A stretch of DNA of 15,002 bases from Flavobacteriaceae bacterium (lineage in GTDB: Bacteria > Bacteroidota > Bacteroidia > Flavobacteriales > Flavobacteriaceae): the NCBI GenBank assembly GCA_020435885.1, contig JAGQYU010000015.1, positions 1 through 15,002 of the forward strand. The letters run 5' to 3'. The translations under genes were made by a program, and so were the position numbers. The notes beneath the pieces are model-generated. The model was not told the origin of the DNA and did not search any database. It worked only from the letters and a program-made list of their open reading frames with translations. Shown one piece after another: positions 7,374 to 15,002 of this stretch (the first letter of the stretch is position 1; each line of letters starts with the position of its first letter).

Positions 7374-10088
7374 TTAGTCTATTTTCTCAAAATCCACGGC
7401 AACAACTTTATACTCAGGAGTTAATGTTTCGTAATCGCCAACATTTCCAGTAATAAGATTAATAAAGACCTCAGGCTGATGGAAAGTAGTTCTAACCACA
7501 CCAGGTTTAACGGTATAATTCAATTTTACAGGGATATTTACACTACCTCTATCGGAGAATATACGGACTTGATCACCGGCAGCAATACCTTTTTTGCCTG
7601 CATCTAACGGATTCACTTCCAAATAATCATTCGGTGATATCAATTGATTGTCCGTTCTACGGGTCATAGTGCCGGAATTATAATGTTCTAGTTGGCGTGC
7701 AGTAGTTAAAATGTAAGGGTATTTCTGTTGATGCTCAACAAGTTCAGGAGTTTCTTCAAAATCGAAATAATGGAATTTGCCTTTCCCTCTTTTAAATTCA
7801 CCTTGTTGATGTAGTATTTTAGTATCAACTCCATCTTCTTGTACAGGCCATTGTAGCCCGTTAGTACCTAACCGTTCCCAAGTAATCCCTTTCATAAAAG
7901 GAATGACATCGGCAATTTCATCAACAATTTTAGCAGCATCATAAACTCTTCCGGTTGGTTGATCATAACTCAATTTATACATCATATCGATGATAATTTG
8001 TCCGTCCGGTTTAGAATTACCAATAGGTTCAATTACTTTATTTACACGTTGTACACGGCGTTCACCATTGGTAAACGTTCCATTTTTTTCAAAGTAAGAA
8101 GCGGCAGGTAATACTACATCTGCCATTTCTGCAGTAGCTGACATAAAAAGCTCCTGGACGACTAAAAGGTCTAATTTTTCGAATGCTTTACGGATGTGAT
8201 TACTGTTAGGGTCAGTCATTAACGTATCTTCACCCATAATCCATAGCGCTTTGAATTTGCCTTCAATAGCAGCATTGATCATCTCAGGAATCTTCAACCC
8301 TTCATATTCAGGCATCTTGGATACACCGTATTTTTCAGCATAATATTTCTGAATTTCAGGATTATTAACATTCATATAACCAGCTCCCTGATGAGGTTGT
8401 ACGCCCATATCGGCGGCACCTTGAACATTATTTTGACCTCGTAACGGATTTAATCCTACGCCTCTTCTACCTATATTTCCGGTCATCATAGCCAAATTGG
8501 AAAGTAGCATTACAGTTTTACTACCTTGGTAATGTTCAGTAACACCTAACCCATGGAATTCCATCGCATTATTGGCAGATGCATAGGCAATAGCAGCTTT
8601 TTTAACCAATTCTTTGGAAACACCCGTAAGTTTTTCCAATTCATTCATATCTAATCTGGAAACGTGCTTTTTATAATCTTTATAAAATTCAGTATATTTA
8701 TTAATGAACTCTTGCTTTACTAATCCTTCTTTAACAATATAGTGCCCCATCATATTCAGCAATGCCACATTGGTTCCCGGGCGTAATTGTAGATGATAGG
8801 TAGCCAGTTTTGCCAGCGTAGTTTTTACGGGATCAACTACGATACTGACAATCCCTTGCATAAATAATTGCTTTATTTTAGCACCTGTAACAGGGTGTGC
8901 TTCAGTTGGATTAGCTCCAAACATAAAAATAGCATCTGTATCATTAAGATCTTCGATTGAATTGGTAGCAGCTCCAGTACCGAATGCCTGTTGCATACCA
9001 AAAGCGGTAGGGGCATGGCATACGCGTGCACAACCGTCGATATTGTTGGTACCCACAGCTACACGGATCATTTTTTGCATTAAATAATTTTCTTCGTTGG
9101 TAGCTCTTGAAGAAGAAATTCCGCCTATGGCGTCCACACCATATTTATCCTTTATAGTTACTAATTTTTCAGCGATAAAATCATATGCTTCATCCCAAGT
9201 AACGGGTTCAAACTTACCGTTACGTTTTATCATAGGTTCTTTTAATCTATCAGGATGATTGTAGAATTGAAACGCAAAGCGCCCTTTTAAACAGGTATGA
9301 CCTTCATTAACTTCAGCGGTTACCGGAGCTTGAATTCCTTTTATTTCACCATTGATAACAGAAACATCTAATTGACAGCCTACACCACAATAGGTACAAG
9401 TTGTTCTAACAGTTTTATCGGCTACTAAGGTTTTAGTTTCATATTTATCGGTCAATGCTTCTGTAGGGCAGGTTTGTACGCAAGCTCCACAAGAAACGCA
9501 AGCAGAGAGATCAAATGTTGTATTAAACCCTTTAATGATTTGTGTAGCGAATCCTCTGCCGGACATACCCAAAACCATTTCGCCTTGAATTTCTTCGCAA
9601 GCTCTAACGCATCTATAACAATTGATACATTGTGAAAGATCAGATTTTATGTATGGATGTGCTCTGTCTGGCTCAATATCCAAATGATCATCCCCTTTAG
9701 GGTAGCGCACATTTGGAATGCCTATTTGTGCAATAGTTTTTTGAAATTCAGTCGGTTTTTTTCCTTCTGCAGGAAATACTTTGTCAGAAGGATAATCTGT
9801 CAATACCAATTCAACAATGTTCTTTCTAAGCCTTTGTATTCTTTCTGTATTATGATAAATGTACATTCCTTCAAATACAGGTGTATGACAGGAGGCAACA
9901 GTTTTGGTAATGCCATCTTTTTCTCTAGCCACTTCAACGGAACAAACACGACAAGAGCCGAAATTTTCCAATCGATCATCTTGACACATGGTTGGAATGG
10001 CATCTCTATTTTCAATTCTTCTAACAAATTCTAAAATGGTTTCATTAGAGAGAGCAGTATGAGGTATATTATTTATATAGGCTTGCAT
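7374..10088 (-). CDS. fdhA: Formate dehydrogenase catalytic (alpha) subunit, Mo/W-bisPGD, cysteine type
   Basis: This is a 904-residue multicluster oxidoreductase. Domains in order are a [2Fe-2S] plant-type domain (Cys35, 46, 49, 67), a NuoG-like linker, a two-cluster ferredoxin domain (Cys154/157/160/164 and Cys197/200/203/207), the bisPGD domain with its own [4Fe-4S] site (Cys231, 234, 238, 266), and a C-terminal molydopterin-dinucleotide-binding domain from about 790. The active-site segment CARVCHAPT gives Cys357-His358, the formate dehydrogenase pattern with cysteine instead of selenocysteine. It would oxidise formate (or reduce CO2) in the cytoplasm, passing electrons to the NuoEF-like subunit at 11679-13298. 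The linker at about 99-120 lacks the cysteines expected for the extra His-Cys [4Fe-4S] cluster. No fdhD or accessory gene is visible in the window. Confidence 0.93.
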   Translation of the reverse strand: MQAYINNIPHTALSNETILEFVRRIENRDAIPTMCQDDRLENFGSCRVCSVEVAREKDGITKTVASCHTPVFEGMYIYHNTERIQRLRKNIVELVLTDYPSDKVFPAEGKKPTEFQKTIAQIGIPNVRYPKGDDHLDIEPDRAHPYIKSDLSQCINCYRCVRACEEIQGEMVLGMSGRGFATQIIKGFNTTFDLSACVSCGACVQTCPTEALTDKYETKTLVADKTVRTTCTYCGVGCQLDVSVINGEIKGIQAPVTAEVNEGHTCLKGRFAFQFYNHPDRLKEPMIKRNGKFEPVTWDEAYDFIAEKLVTIKDKYGVDAIGGISSSRATNEENYLMQKMIRVAVGTNNIDGCARVCHAPTAFGMQQAFGTGAATNSIEDLNDTDAIFMFGANPTEAHPVTGAKIKQLFMQGIVSIVVDPVKTTLAKLATYHLQLRPGTNVALLNMMGHYIVKEGLVKQEFINKYTEFYKDYKKHVSRLDMNELEKLTGVSKELVKKAAIAYASANNAMEFHGLGVTEHYQGSKTVMLLSNLAMMTGNIGRRGVGLNPLRGQNNVQGAADMGVQPHQGAGYMNVNNPEIQKYYAEKYGVSKMPEYEGLKIPEMINAAIEGKFKALWIMGEDTLMTDPNSNHIRKAFEKLDLLVVQELFMSATAEMADVVLPAASYFEKNGTFTNGERRVQRVNKVIEPIGNSKPDGQIIIDMMYKLSYDQPTGRVYDAAKIVDEIADVIPFMKGITWERLGTNGLQWPVQEDGVDTKILHQQGEFKRGKGKFHYFDFEETPELVEHQQKYPYILTTARQLEHYNSGTMTRRTDNQLISPNDYLEVNPLDAGKKGIAAGDQVRIFSDRGSVNIPVKLNYTVKPGVVRTTFHQPEVFINLITGNVGDYETLTPEYKVVAVDFEKID

Positions 10089-10224
10089 ATGTAATTTTCT
10101 GTTTTAAACGGTGTTTGGCTTGGCACCTTTTTATGTGCTATTTTTTAAAAATACGAATTAAAATCATATTCTTGTATTTCTGTTTTGTTCAGAATATAGG
10201 TATAAATGTAATAAAATTAGTGCA
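10089..10224. promoter_or_regulatory. Divergent intergenic region between fdhA and the sucrose phosphorylase gene
   Basis: This 136-base AT-rich region must contain the start signals for fdhA (leftward) and the GH13 gene (rightward). I find no perfect Bacteroidota promoter (TTG, about 19-21 bases, TAnnTTTG). One-mismatch -7 candidates are TATTTCTG at 10175-10182 for the rightward gene and TATTTTTA on the - strand near 10146-10153 for fdhA. Neither has a convincing upstream TTG, so their exact positions are tentative. Confidence 0.4.
10121..10146 (+). other. Small stem-loop followed by a T-run in the fdhA upstream region
   Basis: TGGCAC at 10121-10126 can pair with GTGCTA at 10135-10140 (six pairs, one of them G-U) around an 8-base loop, and six T follow at 10141-10146. 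Read rightward it resembles a weak intrinsic terminator, but no rightward gene ends before it. It may instead be a regulatory inverted repeat in the fdhA promoter or leader. The function is unknown and the stem could be chance. Confidence 0.25.
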
Positions 10225-11682
10225 ATGAAAAATCAGGTACATTTAATAACTTATGTAGACCGTATTGCGCCAAAAGGTTTACAGGGGTTGCAAAAATTAC
10301 TTATGGGTAAGTTAAAAGATGTATTTGGAGGTGTACATTTATTGCCATTTTTTTTCCCAATTGATGGAGCAGATGCTGGGTTTGACCCGATTGATCACAC
10401 TGAAGTTGACAGTAGGCTGGGTGTATGGGATGATATTAAGGAGCTCAGCCAAACTACAGATATTATGGCTGATGTTATTGTAAATCATATTTCAGCCAAA
10501 TCACCACAGTTTTTAGATTATTTGAATAGAGGAGAGGAATCTGAGAATGCAAATCTTTTTCTTATGGAGAGTTCTATTTTTCCGGAAGGTATTACCAAAG
10601 AAGAATTACAAAAAATTTATAGACCGCGCCAGGGAAAACCTTTTACTGTAATTTCTTTAAAAAATGGAGTAGAAAAAACATTTTGGACAACCTTTACTTC
10701 AAACCAAATTGATATTGATGTTAAGAGTGAAGCAGGAATTGCTTATCTAGAATCTATTTTAAAAAGATTTTATGAATCAGGTATTAAAATGATCCGGTTA
10801 GATGCTGCGGGCTATGCTATAAAAAAAGCGGGGACATCCTGTTTTATGATTCCGGAGACCTTTGAATTTATCAACTGGTTTAGGAATAGTGCTAAAACCA
10901 TGGGAATTGAAGTACTGGTTGAGATACATTCATATTATAAAAAACAAATAGAAATAGCAAAACAAGTAGATTGGGTCTATGATTTTGCGCTTCCTCCACT
11001 GATTTTACATGCCATTTTTAATAAAACATCGGCATACCTGAAAAAGTGGTTAGAAATAAGCCCTAGAAATGCTATTACTGTGTTAGATACCCATGATGGT
11101 ATTGGTGTAATTGATATAGGTGGTTATTTAGGTGAAAAAGGACTAATACCTGATGAAGATATTGATAGGTTGGTAGAGCAAATTCACAAAAATAGTAGAG
11201 GGGAGAGCAAACAAGCTACTGGAGCAGCTGCGTCCAATTTGGATTTGTATCAGGTTAACTGCACCTATTTTGATGCCTTAGGATGTAATGAAAATAAGTA
11301 TTTACTGGCACGTGCTATTCAATTTTTTAGTCCGGGTGTTCCTCAAGTCTATTATGTTGGTCTTTTAGGAGAAAAAAATGATATGGAATTACTACATAAA
11401 ACCCAAGTAGGAAGGGATATTAATCGACATTATTTTATTGGTAATGAACTTGATAATGCGCTTGATCGGCCTATAGTTAAACGATTAATAAACCTAGTAA
11501 AGTTCAGAAATTCATACGCGGCTTTTAATGGTAATTTTTCAATTATAACATCAAATTCAGAGAAACTAATATTAGTTTGGGATAAGGGTATAGACAAAGC
11601 CACTCTAACCATTGATTTTTCTAAACTGGATTTTATAATCAGTTATACTGAAAATGGTTTTGAAAAAATATTAGTTATCTAA
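10225..11682 (+). CDS. Sucrose phosphorylase, glycoside hydrolase family 13 subfamily 18
   Basis: This is a 485-residue GH13 enzyme that resembles Bifidobacterium sucrose phosphorylase along its whole length, from KNQVHLITYVDR at the start to GRDINRHY near 397-403. The catalytic residues are Asp193 (nucleophile, IRLDAAGY), Glu233 (acid/base, VEIHSYY) and Asp291 (DTHDG). The substrate loops YRPRQGKPFT (about 132-141) and AAASNLDLYQVN match the sucrose-specific enzymes rather than their glucosylglycerol or sucrose-6-phosphate relatives. It would convert sucrose plus phosphate to glucose-1-phosphate and fructose in the cytoplasm; no signal peptide is seen. The gene lies between the two formate dehydrogenase genes on the opposite strand, and its last 4 bases overlap the end of the NuoF-like gene. 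No sucrose permease or fructokinase lies beside it. Exact specificity is inferred. Confidence 0.92.
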   Translation: MKNQVHLITYVDRIAPKGLQGLQKLLMGKLKDVFGGVHLLPFFFPIDGADAGFDPIDHTEVDSRLGVWDDIKELSQTTDIMADVIVNHISAKSPQFLDYLNRGEESENANLFLMESSIFPEGITKEELQKIYRPRQGKPFTVISLKNGVEKTFWTTFTSNQIDIDVKSEAGIAYLESILKRFYESGIKMIRLDAAGYAIKKAGTSCFMIPETFEFINWFRNSAKTMGIEVLVEIHSYYKKQIEIAKQVDWVYDFALPPLILHAIFNKTSAYLKKWLEISPRNAITVLDTHDGIGVIDIGGYLGEKGLIPDEDIDRLVEQIHKNSRGESKQATGAAASNLDLYQVNCTYFDALGCNENKYLLARAIQFFSPGVPQVYYVGLLGEKNDMELLHKTQVGRDINRHYFIGNELDNALDRPIVKRLINLVKFRNSYAAFNGNFSIITSNSEKLILVWDKGIDKATLTIDFSKLDFIISYTENGFEKILVI

Positions 11683-13298
11683 TTAAAATAGGTACTTAAC
11701 TCGTCCTCAAAATATTGCAATACATTTTTAATAGGGAGTGGAATTCCACCGCCCAAGGCACATAGAGAACCTATTTCTAAGGTTTCGATAAGATCGTTAA
11801 ACAATTGTTTGTCAATCTTATAATGATCATGTTGCGCTTTTTTAAGCATTTCGTAACCACGGTGAGAACCAATTCTGCAGGGATAACATTTTCCACAGGA
11901 TTCATGAGCGGTAAATTCTAACAAGTGTTCTATGAAATTGACCATTGGGAAATCAGCAGGGATAGAAACCACACTGGCATGTCCTAATAAAAACCCTTTG
12001 GATGCAAACGATTCAAAATCAAGAGTAAGCTCATCAAATTTGTGTTTAGGAACAATGCCGCCTAAAGGACCGCCAATTTGTACTGCTTTTATATCGTTCT
12101 TAAAACCCTTTCCATACTCTTCGAAAATGGTTTTAAGCGATGTATTCATTTCAATTTCATAAATACCGGGGCGGTTAAAATAACTATCTAGAGAAACCAG
12201 TTTAGTACCTGTAGATGTACCGTTACCCATTGTTTCGTAAGCAGAGCCTCCATTAGCCAATATCCAGTTAATGTTGGCAAAAGTTTCCACATTAGAAAGT
12301 ACAGTAGGCTTACCGTACAGTCCATATTGAGCAGGGTAAGGAGGACGGACTCTCACTTCAGGACGCAGGCCTTCTATAGAACTTAATAAAGCAGTCTCCT
12401 CACCACAAACATAAGCTCCTTGCCCTTTGATTACCTTAAATTTAAATATATCTGTTGAAACTATTTGTTTAAATTCTTCGATAGCCTCGGCTACCTTCTT
12501 AATAGAGTTTGGATATTCACCTCGTATGTATAAAACTCCTGTATCGGCACCAACAGTTAATCCAGCTATATACATCCCGAAAAGGATTTTATGAGGCTGA
12601 TGTTCCATTAGGTACATATCGGAATAGGCTCCGGGGTCACCTTCATCAGCATTGCAAACAATATATTTTTGATCTGCTTTTTCTTTGAAAACCGCTTCTA
12701 GTTTAATGAAGAAAGGAAAGCCTGCACCACCACGTCCACGTAGATTAGAAATTTTCAGTTCTTGAATAACCTTGTGAGGAGCATTTTTAAATGCATCCGC
12801 TACAGCGTAAAATTCTTTTAAATTTTGAATAGAAGAGGTTAAGATGGGAGTTGTATTGCAACCAACATGATAGGTATGTTCCTTACGTTTTTTTGAAGTA
12901 ATTATGTCTTGTAATTCTTCTTTTGTATTAGCTGAATACGTAGTACCATTATACATAAAAGCACTGTTTTCATGGCAATGCCCTAAACATGGTACATAGC
13001 CAATCTCATCTGGCTTTACTAACTCTTTGCAACTTTCTAATAAATTTTCTTGAGTGCGAGCCACCATACACGCTGTGCCATTACAGAGAAATACTTTTTT
13101 ATTTGTGTTTTCAGGTCTAAGGAAATCGTAAAAAGAAGCTGTTCCCAACACCACAGAATCATCAATCATAAAACGCTCGGCCAATTTATGATATTCTTTT
13201 TGCGAGGCATTTTCTTTTGCCAATTCAGAAATATTCTCAAAAAGATTATCGTCTAAGCCTTTTCTATAGGAAAGCGAGCGTATATTTTTATTAGCCAT
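11679..13298 (-). CDS. fdhB: Formate dehydrogenase NAD(P)-reducing subunit, fused NuoE/NuoF type
   Basis: This is a 539-residue fusion of a NuoE-like thioredoxin-fold domain and a NuoF-like diaphorase. The N-terminal part has a [2Fe-2S] set Cys72, Cys77, Cys104 and Cys108 (CNGTAC and CLGHC). The NuoF part has the FMN motif RGRGGAGFP (187-195), the NADH-binding GAYVCGEETAL (294-304), and a [4Fe-4S] site at Cys468, Cys471, Cys474 (ESCGKCYPC) plus Cys513. Such fused subunits pair with FdhA in soluble NAD-dependent formate dehydrogenases like Methylorubrum FDH1, and also occur in bidirectional hydrogenases. fdhA is the only likely catalytic partner in the window, so formate:NAD+ oxidoreductase is inferred. 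It is separated from fdhA by an opposite-strand GH13 gene, so the two subunits probably need separate promoters. Confidence 0.9.
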   Translation of the reverse strand: MANKNIRSLSYRKGLDDNLFENISELAKENASQKEYHKLAERFMIDDSVVLGTASFYDFLRPENTNKKVFLCNGTACMVARTQENLLESCKELVKPDEIGYVPCLGHCHENSAFMYNGTTYSANTKEELQDIITSKKRKEHTYHVGCNTTPILTSSIQNLKEFYAVADAFKNAPHKVIQELKISNLRGRGGAGFPFFIKLEAVFKEKADQKYIVCNADEGDPGAYSDMYLMEHQPHKILFGMYIAGLTVGADTGVLYIRGEYPNSIKKVAEAIEEFKQIVSTDIFKFKVIKGQGAYVCGEETALLSSIEGLRPEVRVRPPYPAQYGLYGKPTVLSNVETFANINWILANGGSAYETMGNGTSTGTKLVSLDSYFNRPGIYEIEMNTSLKTIFEEYGKGFKNDIKAVQIGGPLGGIVPKHKFDELTLDFESFASKGFLLGHASVVSIPADFPMVNFIEHLLEFTAHESCGKCYPCRIGSHRGYEMLKKAQHDHYKIDKQLFNDLIETLEIGSLCALGGGIPLPIKNVLQYFEDELSTYFN

Positions 13299-13357
13299 TT
13301 TTAGTCATTTGCCAACTAAAGTACTAAAAATATATCAGCTATAAAATGTGAGTATAT

Positions 13358-14533
13358 TTAAACTTTTTTACAGACTAAAACTATATGCTTATTGTTATTA
13401 TCAGTTGTAAAGAAAAGGTATTGATCTCCACCATCTTTTAATTTTGTTTTTTTGCGGATTTGAGCAACGGTTTCTGGAAAATTACGGGTGGTAATATTTG
13501 CTTTAAGAGATGGGATATGCTTTTTTATTTCTTTTGTGTTATAGGGTATTATTTGAATGATTTCAAAACTTCTTCCGGGGAATTCCATAAATTCTATTGA
13601 AGTATATAAATGACTGTTTACATGTAATTTATTAATTTTTAATTGATGTGATGCTTCATTAAATAAACCTGCTTTTAGAATAGTGGCATTAGGCTCATAC
13701 AAGTATTTTAAAGGCGAAGAAAATGTTGCCTCTTCGGATGATTGATATACTGATTCAAAAGTTTCTATATCATCCTTTTTAATATTGATAGTTTTAATTT
13801 TTATGACTCCGTTGAACCCTTTTTTGAGTAAAAAAAGAAGTTCCTTTACTTCATTCTCTACAGCTACCACATGAATTTCTGATACATTTTTTAGCTCATG
13901 AATACCATTGGTAATATCAAGCAAAGGAGATGTTTTTATAAGGATATTATCACTAAATTGGAATATGGTTTCTAAATGTTTAGGCAGATTAGGTTCACAA
14001 TCTTTCAATAAAAAAACTTTACCTTTTGCATCATCCCTACGGGAAGGATCTATATAAATACAATCAAAATGTTCTTCATGGCGCTTTAGATAATCAATAC
14101 CATCTGTAGCAATAGTTTCTATGTTTTTGATGCCTAATTGTTGCAAATTATGCTTTACGATAGCCGATAACCATTCATTATGTTCACAATGCGTAACTTT
14201 TTTGAACACATTGGTAAAGTGGTATGCATCTATACCAAAACCTCCGGTAAGATCAATTAAAGTGTTTCCTTGCAGCAAAGTTGATTTATATTTTGCCGTT
14301 ATTTCTGAAGAAGTTTGTTCAATATTCAGTTTATTGGGATAATAAATTTGCTGAGACTTAAACCACGTTGGCAACTTCTTTTCAGCCTTTTTTTTGGCTT
14401 CTATTTGTTCAACAATCTCTTGAATGGAAACATCTTTAAAAGGACTTCCTTTAAAAAGGAGTTTTGAAATATCTGTATTTAAGTTTTTGTTTATAAATTC
14501 TTGAATATCAGTATGTAATATTAATTTATTCAT
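13358..14533 (-). CDS. Class I SAM-dependent methyltransferase with THUMP-like C-terminal domain
   Basis: This 391-residue protein has an N-terminal helical region, a Rossmann methyltransferase core and a C-terminal THUMP-like domain. Motif I is LIDLTGGFGIDAYHF (about residue 92 onward), and motif IV is IYIDPSRRDD (about residue 155 onward), an acidic-proline pattern seen in RNA and some protein methyltransferases. The C-terminal portion, with the PGRSFEIIQIIPYN and NITTRNFPETVAQIRKK segments, fits THUMP-like domains of Bacteroidota proteins annotated only as SAM methyltransferases. A nucleic-acid substrate, perhaps tRNA or rRNA, is plausible but unproven. It lies 59 bases upstream of the NuoEF gene on the same strand and may be partly co-transcribed with it. 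Confidence 0.85.
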   Translation of the reverse strand: MNKLILHTDIQEFINKNLNTDISKLLFKGSPFKDVSIQEIVEQIEAKKKAEKKLPTWFKSQQIYYPNKLNIEQTSSEITAKYKSTLLQGNTLIDLTGGFGIDAYHFTNVFKKVTHCEHNEWLSAIVKHNLQQLGIKNIETIATDGIDYLKRHEEHFDCIYIDPSRRDDAKGKVFLLKDCEPNLPKHLETIFQFSDNILIKTSPLLDITNGIHELKNVSEIHVVAVENEVKELLFLLKKGFNGVIKIKTINIKKDDIETFESVYQSSEEATFSSPLKYLYEPNATILKAGLFNEASHQLKINKLHVNSHLYTSIEFMEFPGRSFEIIQIIPYNTKEIKKHIPSLKANITTRNFPETVAQIRKKTKLKDGGDQYLFFTTDNNNKHIVLVCKKV

Positions 14534-14546
14534 TCATGTTCTGTGG

Positions 14547-14613
14547 GTCATTATGAGGAGCAAAGTGACGAAGTAATCTTTTAAAAAGATTGCCATGCTC
14601 TGCTCGCAATGAC
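14547..14613. repeat. Imperfect palindrome of the dispersed GTCATTGCGAG repeat type
   Basis: The left arm begins GTCATTATGAGGAGCAAAG and the right arm, read on the other strand, begins GTCATTGCGAGCAGAGCATG. The centre is AATCTTTT/AAAAGATT near 14575-14591, so the whole element folds into a long imperfect hairpin. The terminal GTCATTGCGAG and the AGCAATCTTTT core recall dispersed intergenic repeats known from many Bacteroidota and some other bacterial genomes. It fills most of the gap between the methyltransferase gene and the AI-2E permease gene, and would lie in the transcript if these leftward genes are read together. No transposase is present. Confidence 0.75.
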
Positions 14614-14621
14614 GTGTTATT

Positions 14622-15002
14622 TTACAAATCTTTAGTAAGTGATTTTACAATCTTATTGTCAGCCAAAAACTCTTTTAAGATCACTTTTAAGGCTGTATAA
14701 ACCGGTACAGCAACAATCATCCCAACAACGCCAAACAGTAACCCGCCAATTATAATGATCAAAAATATTTCAAGTGGATGCGATTTTACACTTTGCGAAA
14801 AGATAAAAGGCTGGCTGAAGAAATTATCTACCAATTGTGCAATAATGTACCCAATTAAAACGTAAATGGTTTTAGGTAATATCTCTGTTTGAAAATCGAG
14901 CTCTAAATTGCTGGTCATAGTCAGTGTTAACATCAGCACCCCTCCAATTAATGGGCCTATGTAGGGTATTAGATTGAGCAGTGCACATAAAAAAGCAATA
15001 AC
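14622..15002 (-). CDS. AI-2E family transporter, C-terminal part (partial, 5' end outside window)
   Basis: The reading frame stays open past the internal GTG at 14937-14939 to the right edge of the window, so the gene is a 3' fragment of at least 126 residues. The upstream part reads VIAFLCALLNLIPYIGPLIGG, the conserved LNLIPYIGP motif of the AI-2E/UPF0118 permease family. It continues through LIGYIIAQLVDNFFSQPFIFSQSVKSHPLEI, another family hallmark, and a final GLLFGVVGMIVAVPVYTALKVI helix. Members are polytopic inner-membrane proteins, some exporting autoinducer-2 and others acting in Na+/H+ exchange, so the substrate cannot be assigned. The stop lies 9 bases from the palindromic repeat. 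Confidence 0.93.
   Translation of the reverse strand, partial: VIAFLCALLNLIPYIGPLIGGVLMLTLTMTSNLELDFQTEILPKTIYVLIGYIIAQLVDNFFSQPFIFSQSVKSHPLEIFLIIIIGGLLFGVVGMIVAVPVYTALKVILKEFLADNKIVKSLTKDL

Noticed and set aside
9657..10034. A 125-codon open frame on the + strand inside fdhA.
   Set aside because: It overlaps the [2Fe-2S]/linker part of FdhA on the other strand, and its translation shows no known family or secretion pattern.
10119..10138. A TTGGCAC sequence resembling a sigma-54 -24 element upstream of the GH13 gene.
   Set aside because: No GC of a -12 element lies at the required spacing (the GC is about 15 bases away instead of 12), so a sigma-54 promoter is not supported.
14622..14939. 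A short independent gene starting at GTG 14937-14939.
   Set aside because: The frame remains open to the window edge and the upstream residues contain the conserved LNLIPYIGP motif, so this is the tail of a longer AI-2E permease gene.

Overview
The window looks like chromosomal DNA of a flavobacterium or close relative (Bacteroidota). The DNA is strongly AT-rich, the genes are very tightly packed, Shine-Dalgarno sequences are weak or absent, and several predicted exported proteins carry lipoprotein signals. The protein families point the same way: a lipoprotein TRAP-type binding protein, a THUMP-like methyltransferase and an AI-2E family permease. This assignment is an inference from gene content, not a database match.

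Positions 1-6928 (+ strand) hold one compact operon for hexuronate use. It contains the 3' end of mannonate dehydratase (uxuA), glucuronate/uronate isomerase (uxaC), a complete TRAP transporter (dctP-like lipoprotein, dctQ, dctM), 2-keto-3-deoxygluconate kinase (kdgK), an alpha/beta-hydrolase lipoprotein esterase, and KDPG aldolase (kdgA/eda). Gaps between genes are 1-10 bases. Together they would import a hexuronate such as glucuronate, isomerise it, dehydrate it to KDG, phosphorylate it to KDPG and split it to pyruvate and glyceraldehyde-3-phosphate. The one missing step, fructuronate reductase (UxuB), would have to lie upstream of the window.

Positions 6945-13298 hold a formate dehydrogenase locus on the - strand: a fused NuoE/NuoF-like diaphorase subunit (11679-13298) and a large molybdo/tungsto-pterin catalytic subunit (7374-10088). 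A GH13 sucrose phosphorylase gene on the opposite strand separates them. The catalytic subunit is followed after 3 bases by an orphan umuD-like S24 peptidase gene that has no umuC beside it. This gene converges on kdgA with 16 bases between the stops.

Positions 13358-15002 (- strand) hold a class I SAM methyltransferase with a THUMP-like C-terminus, a 67-bp imperfect palindrome that resembles a dispersed GTCATTGCGAG-type repeat, and the 3' part of an AI-2E family permease that runs off the window.

No tRNA, rRNA, CRISPR array, transposase or riboswitch was recognised, and no stretch over 300 bases lacks a gene. I see no clearly new biological system. The points most worth a second look are the interrupted formate dehydrogenase pair, the apparent loss of an iron-sulfur cluster site in its catalytic subunit, the orphan umuD, the palindromic repeat, and the esterase inside the uronate operon.
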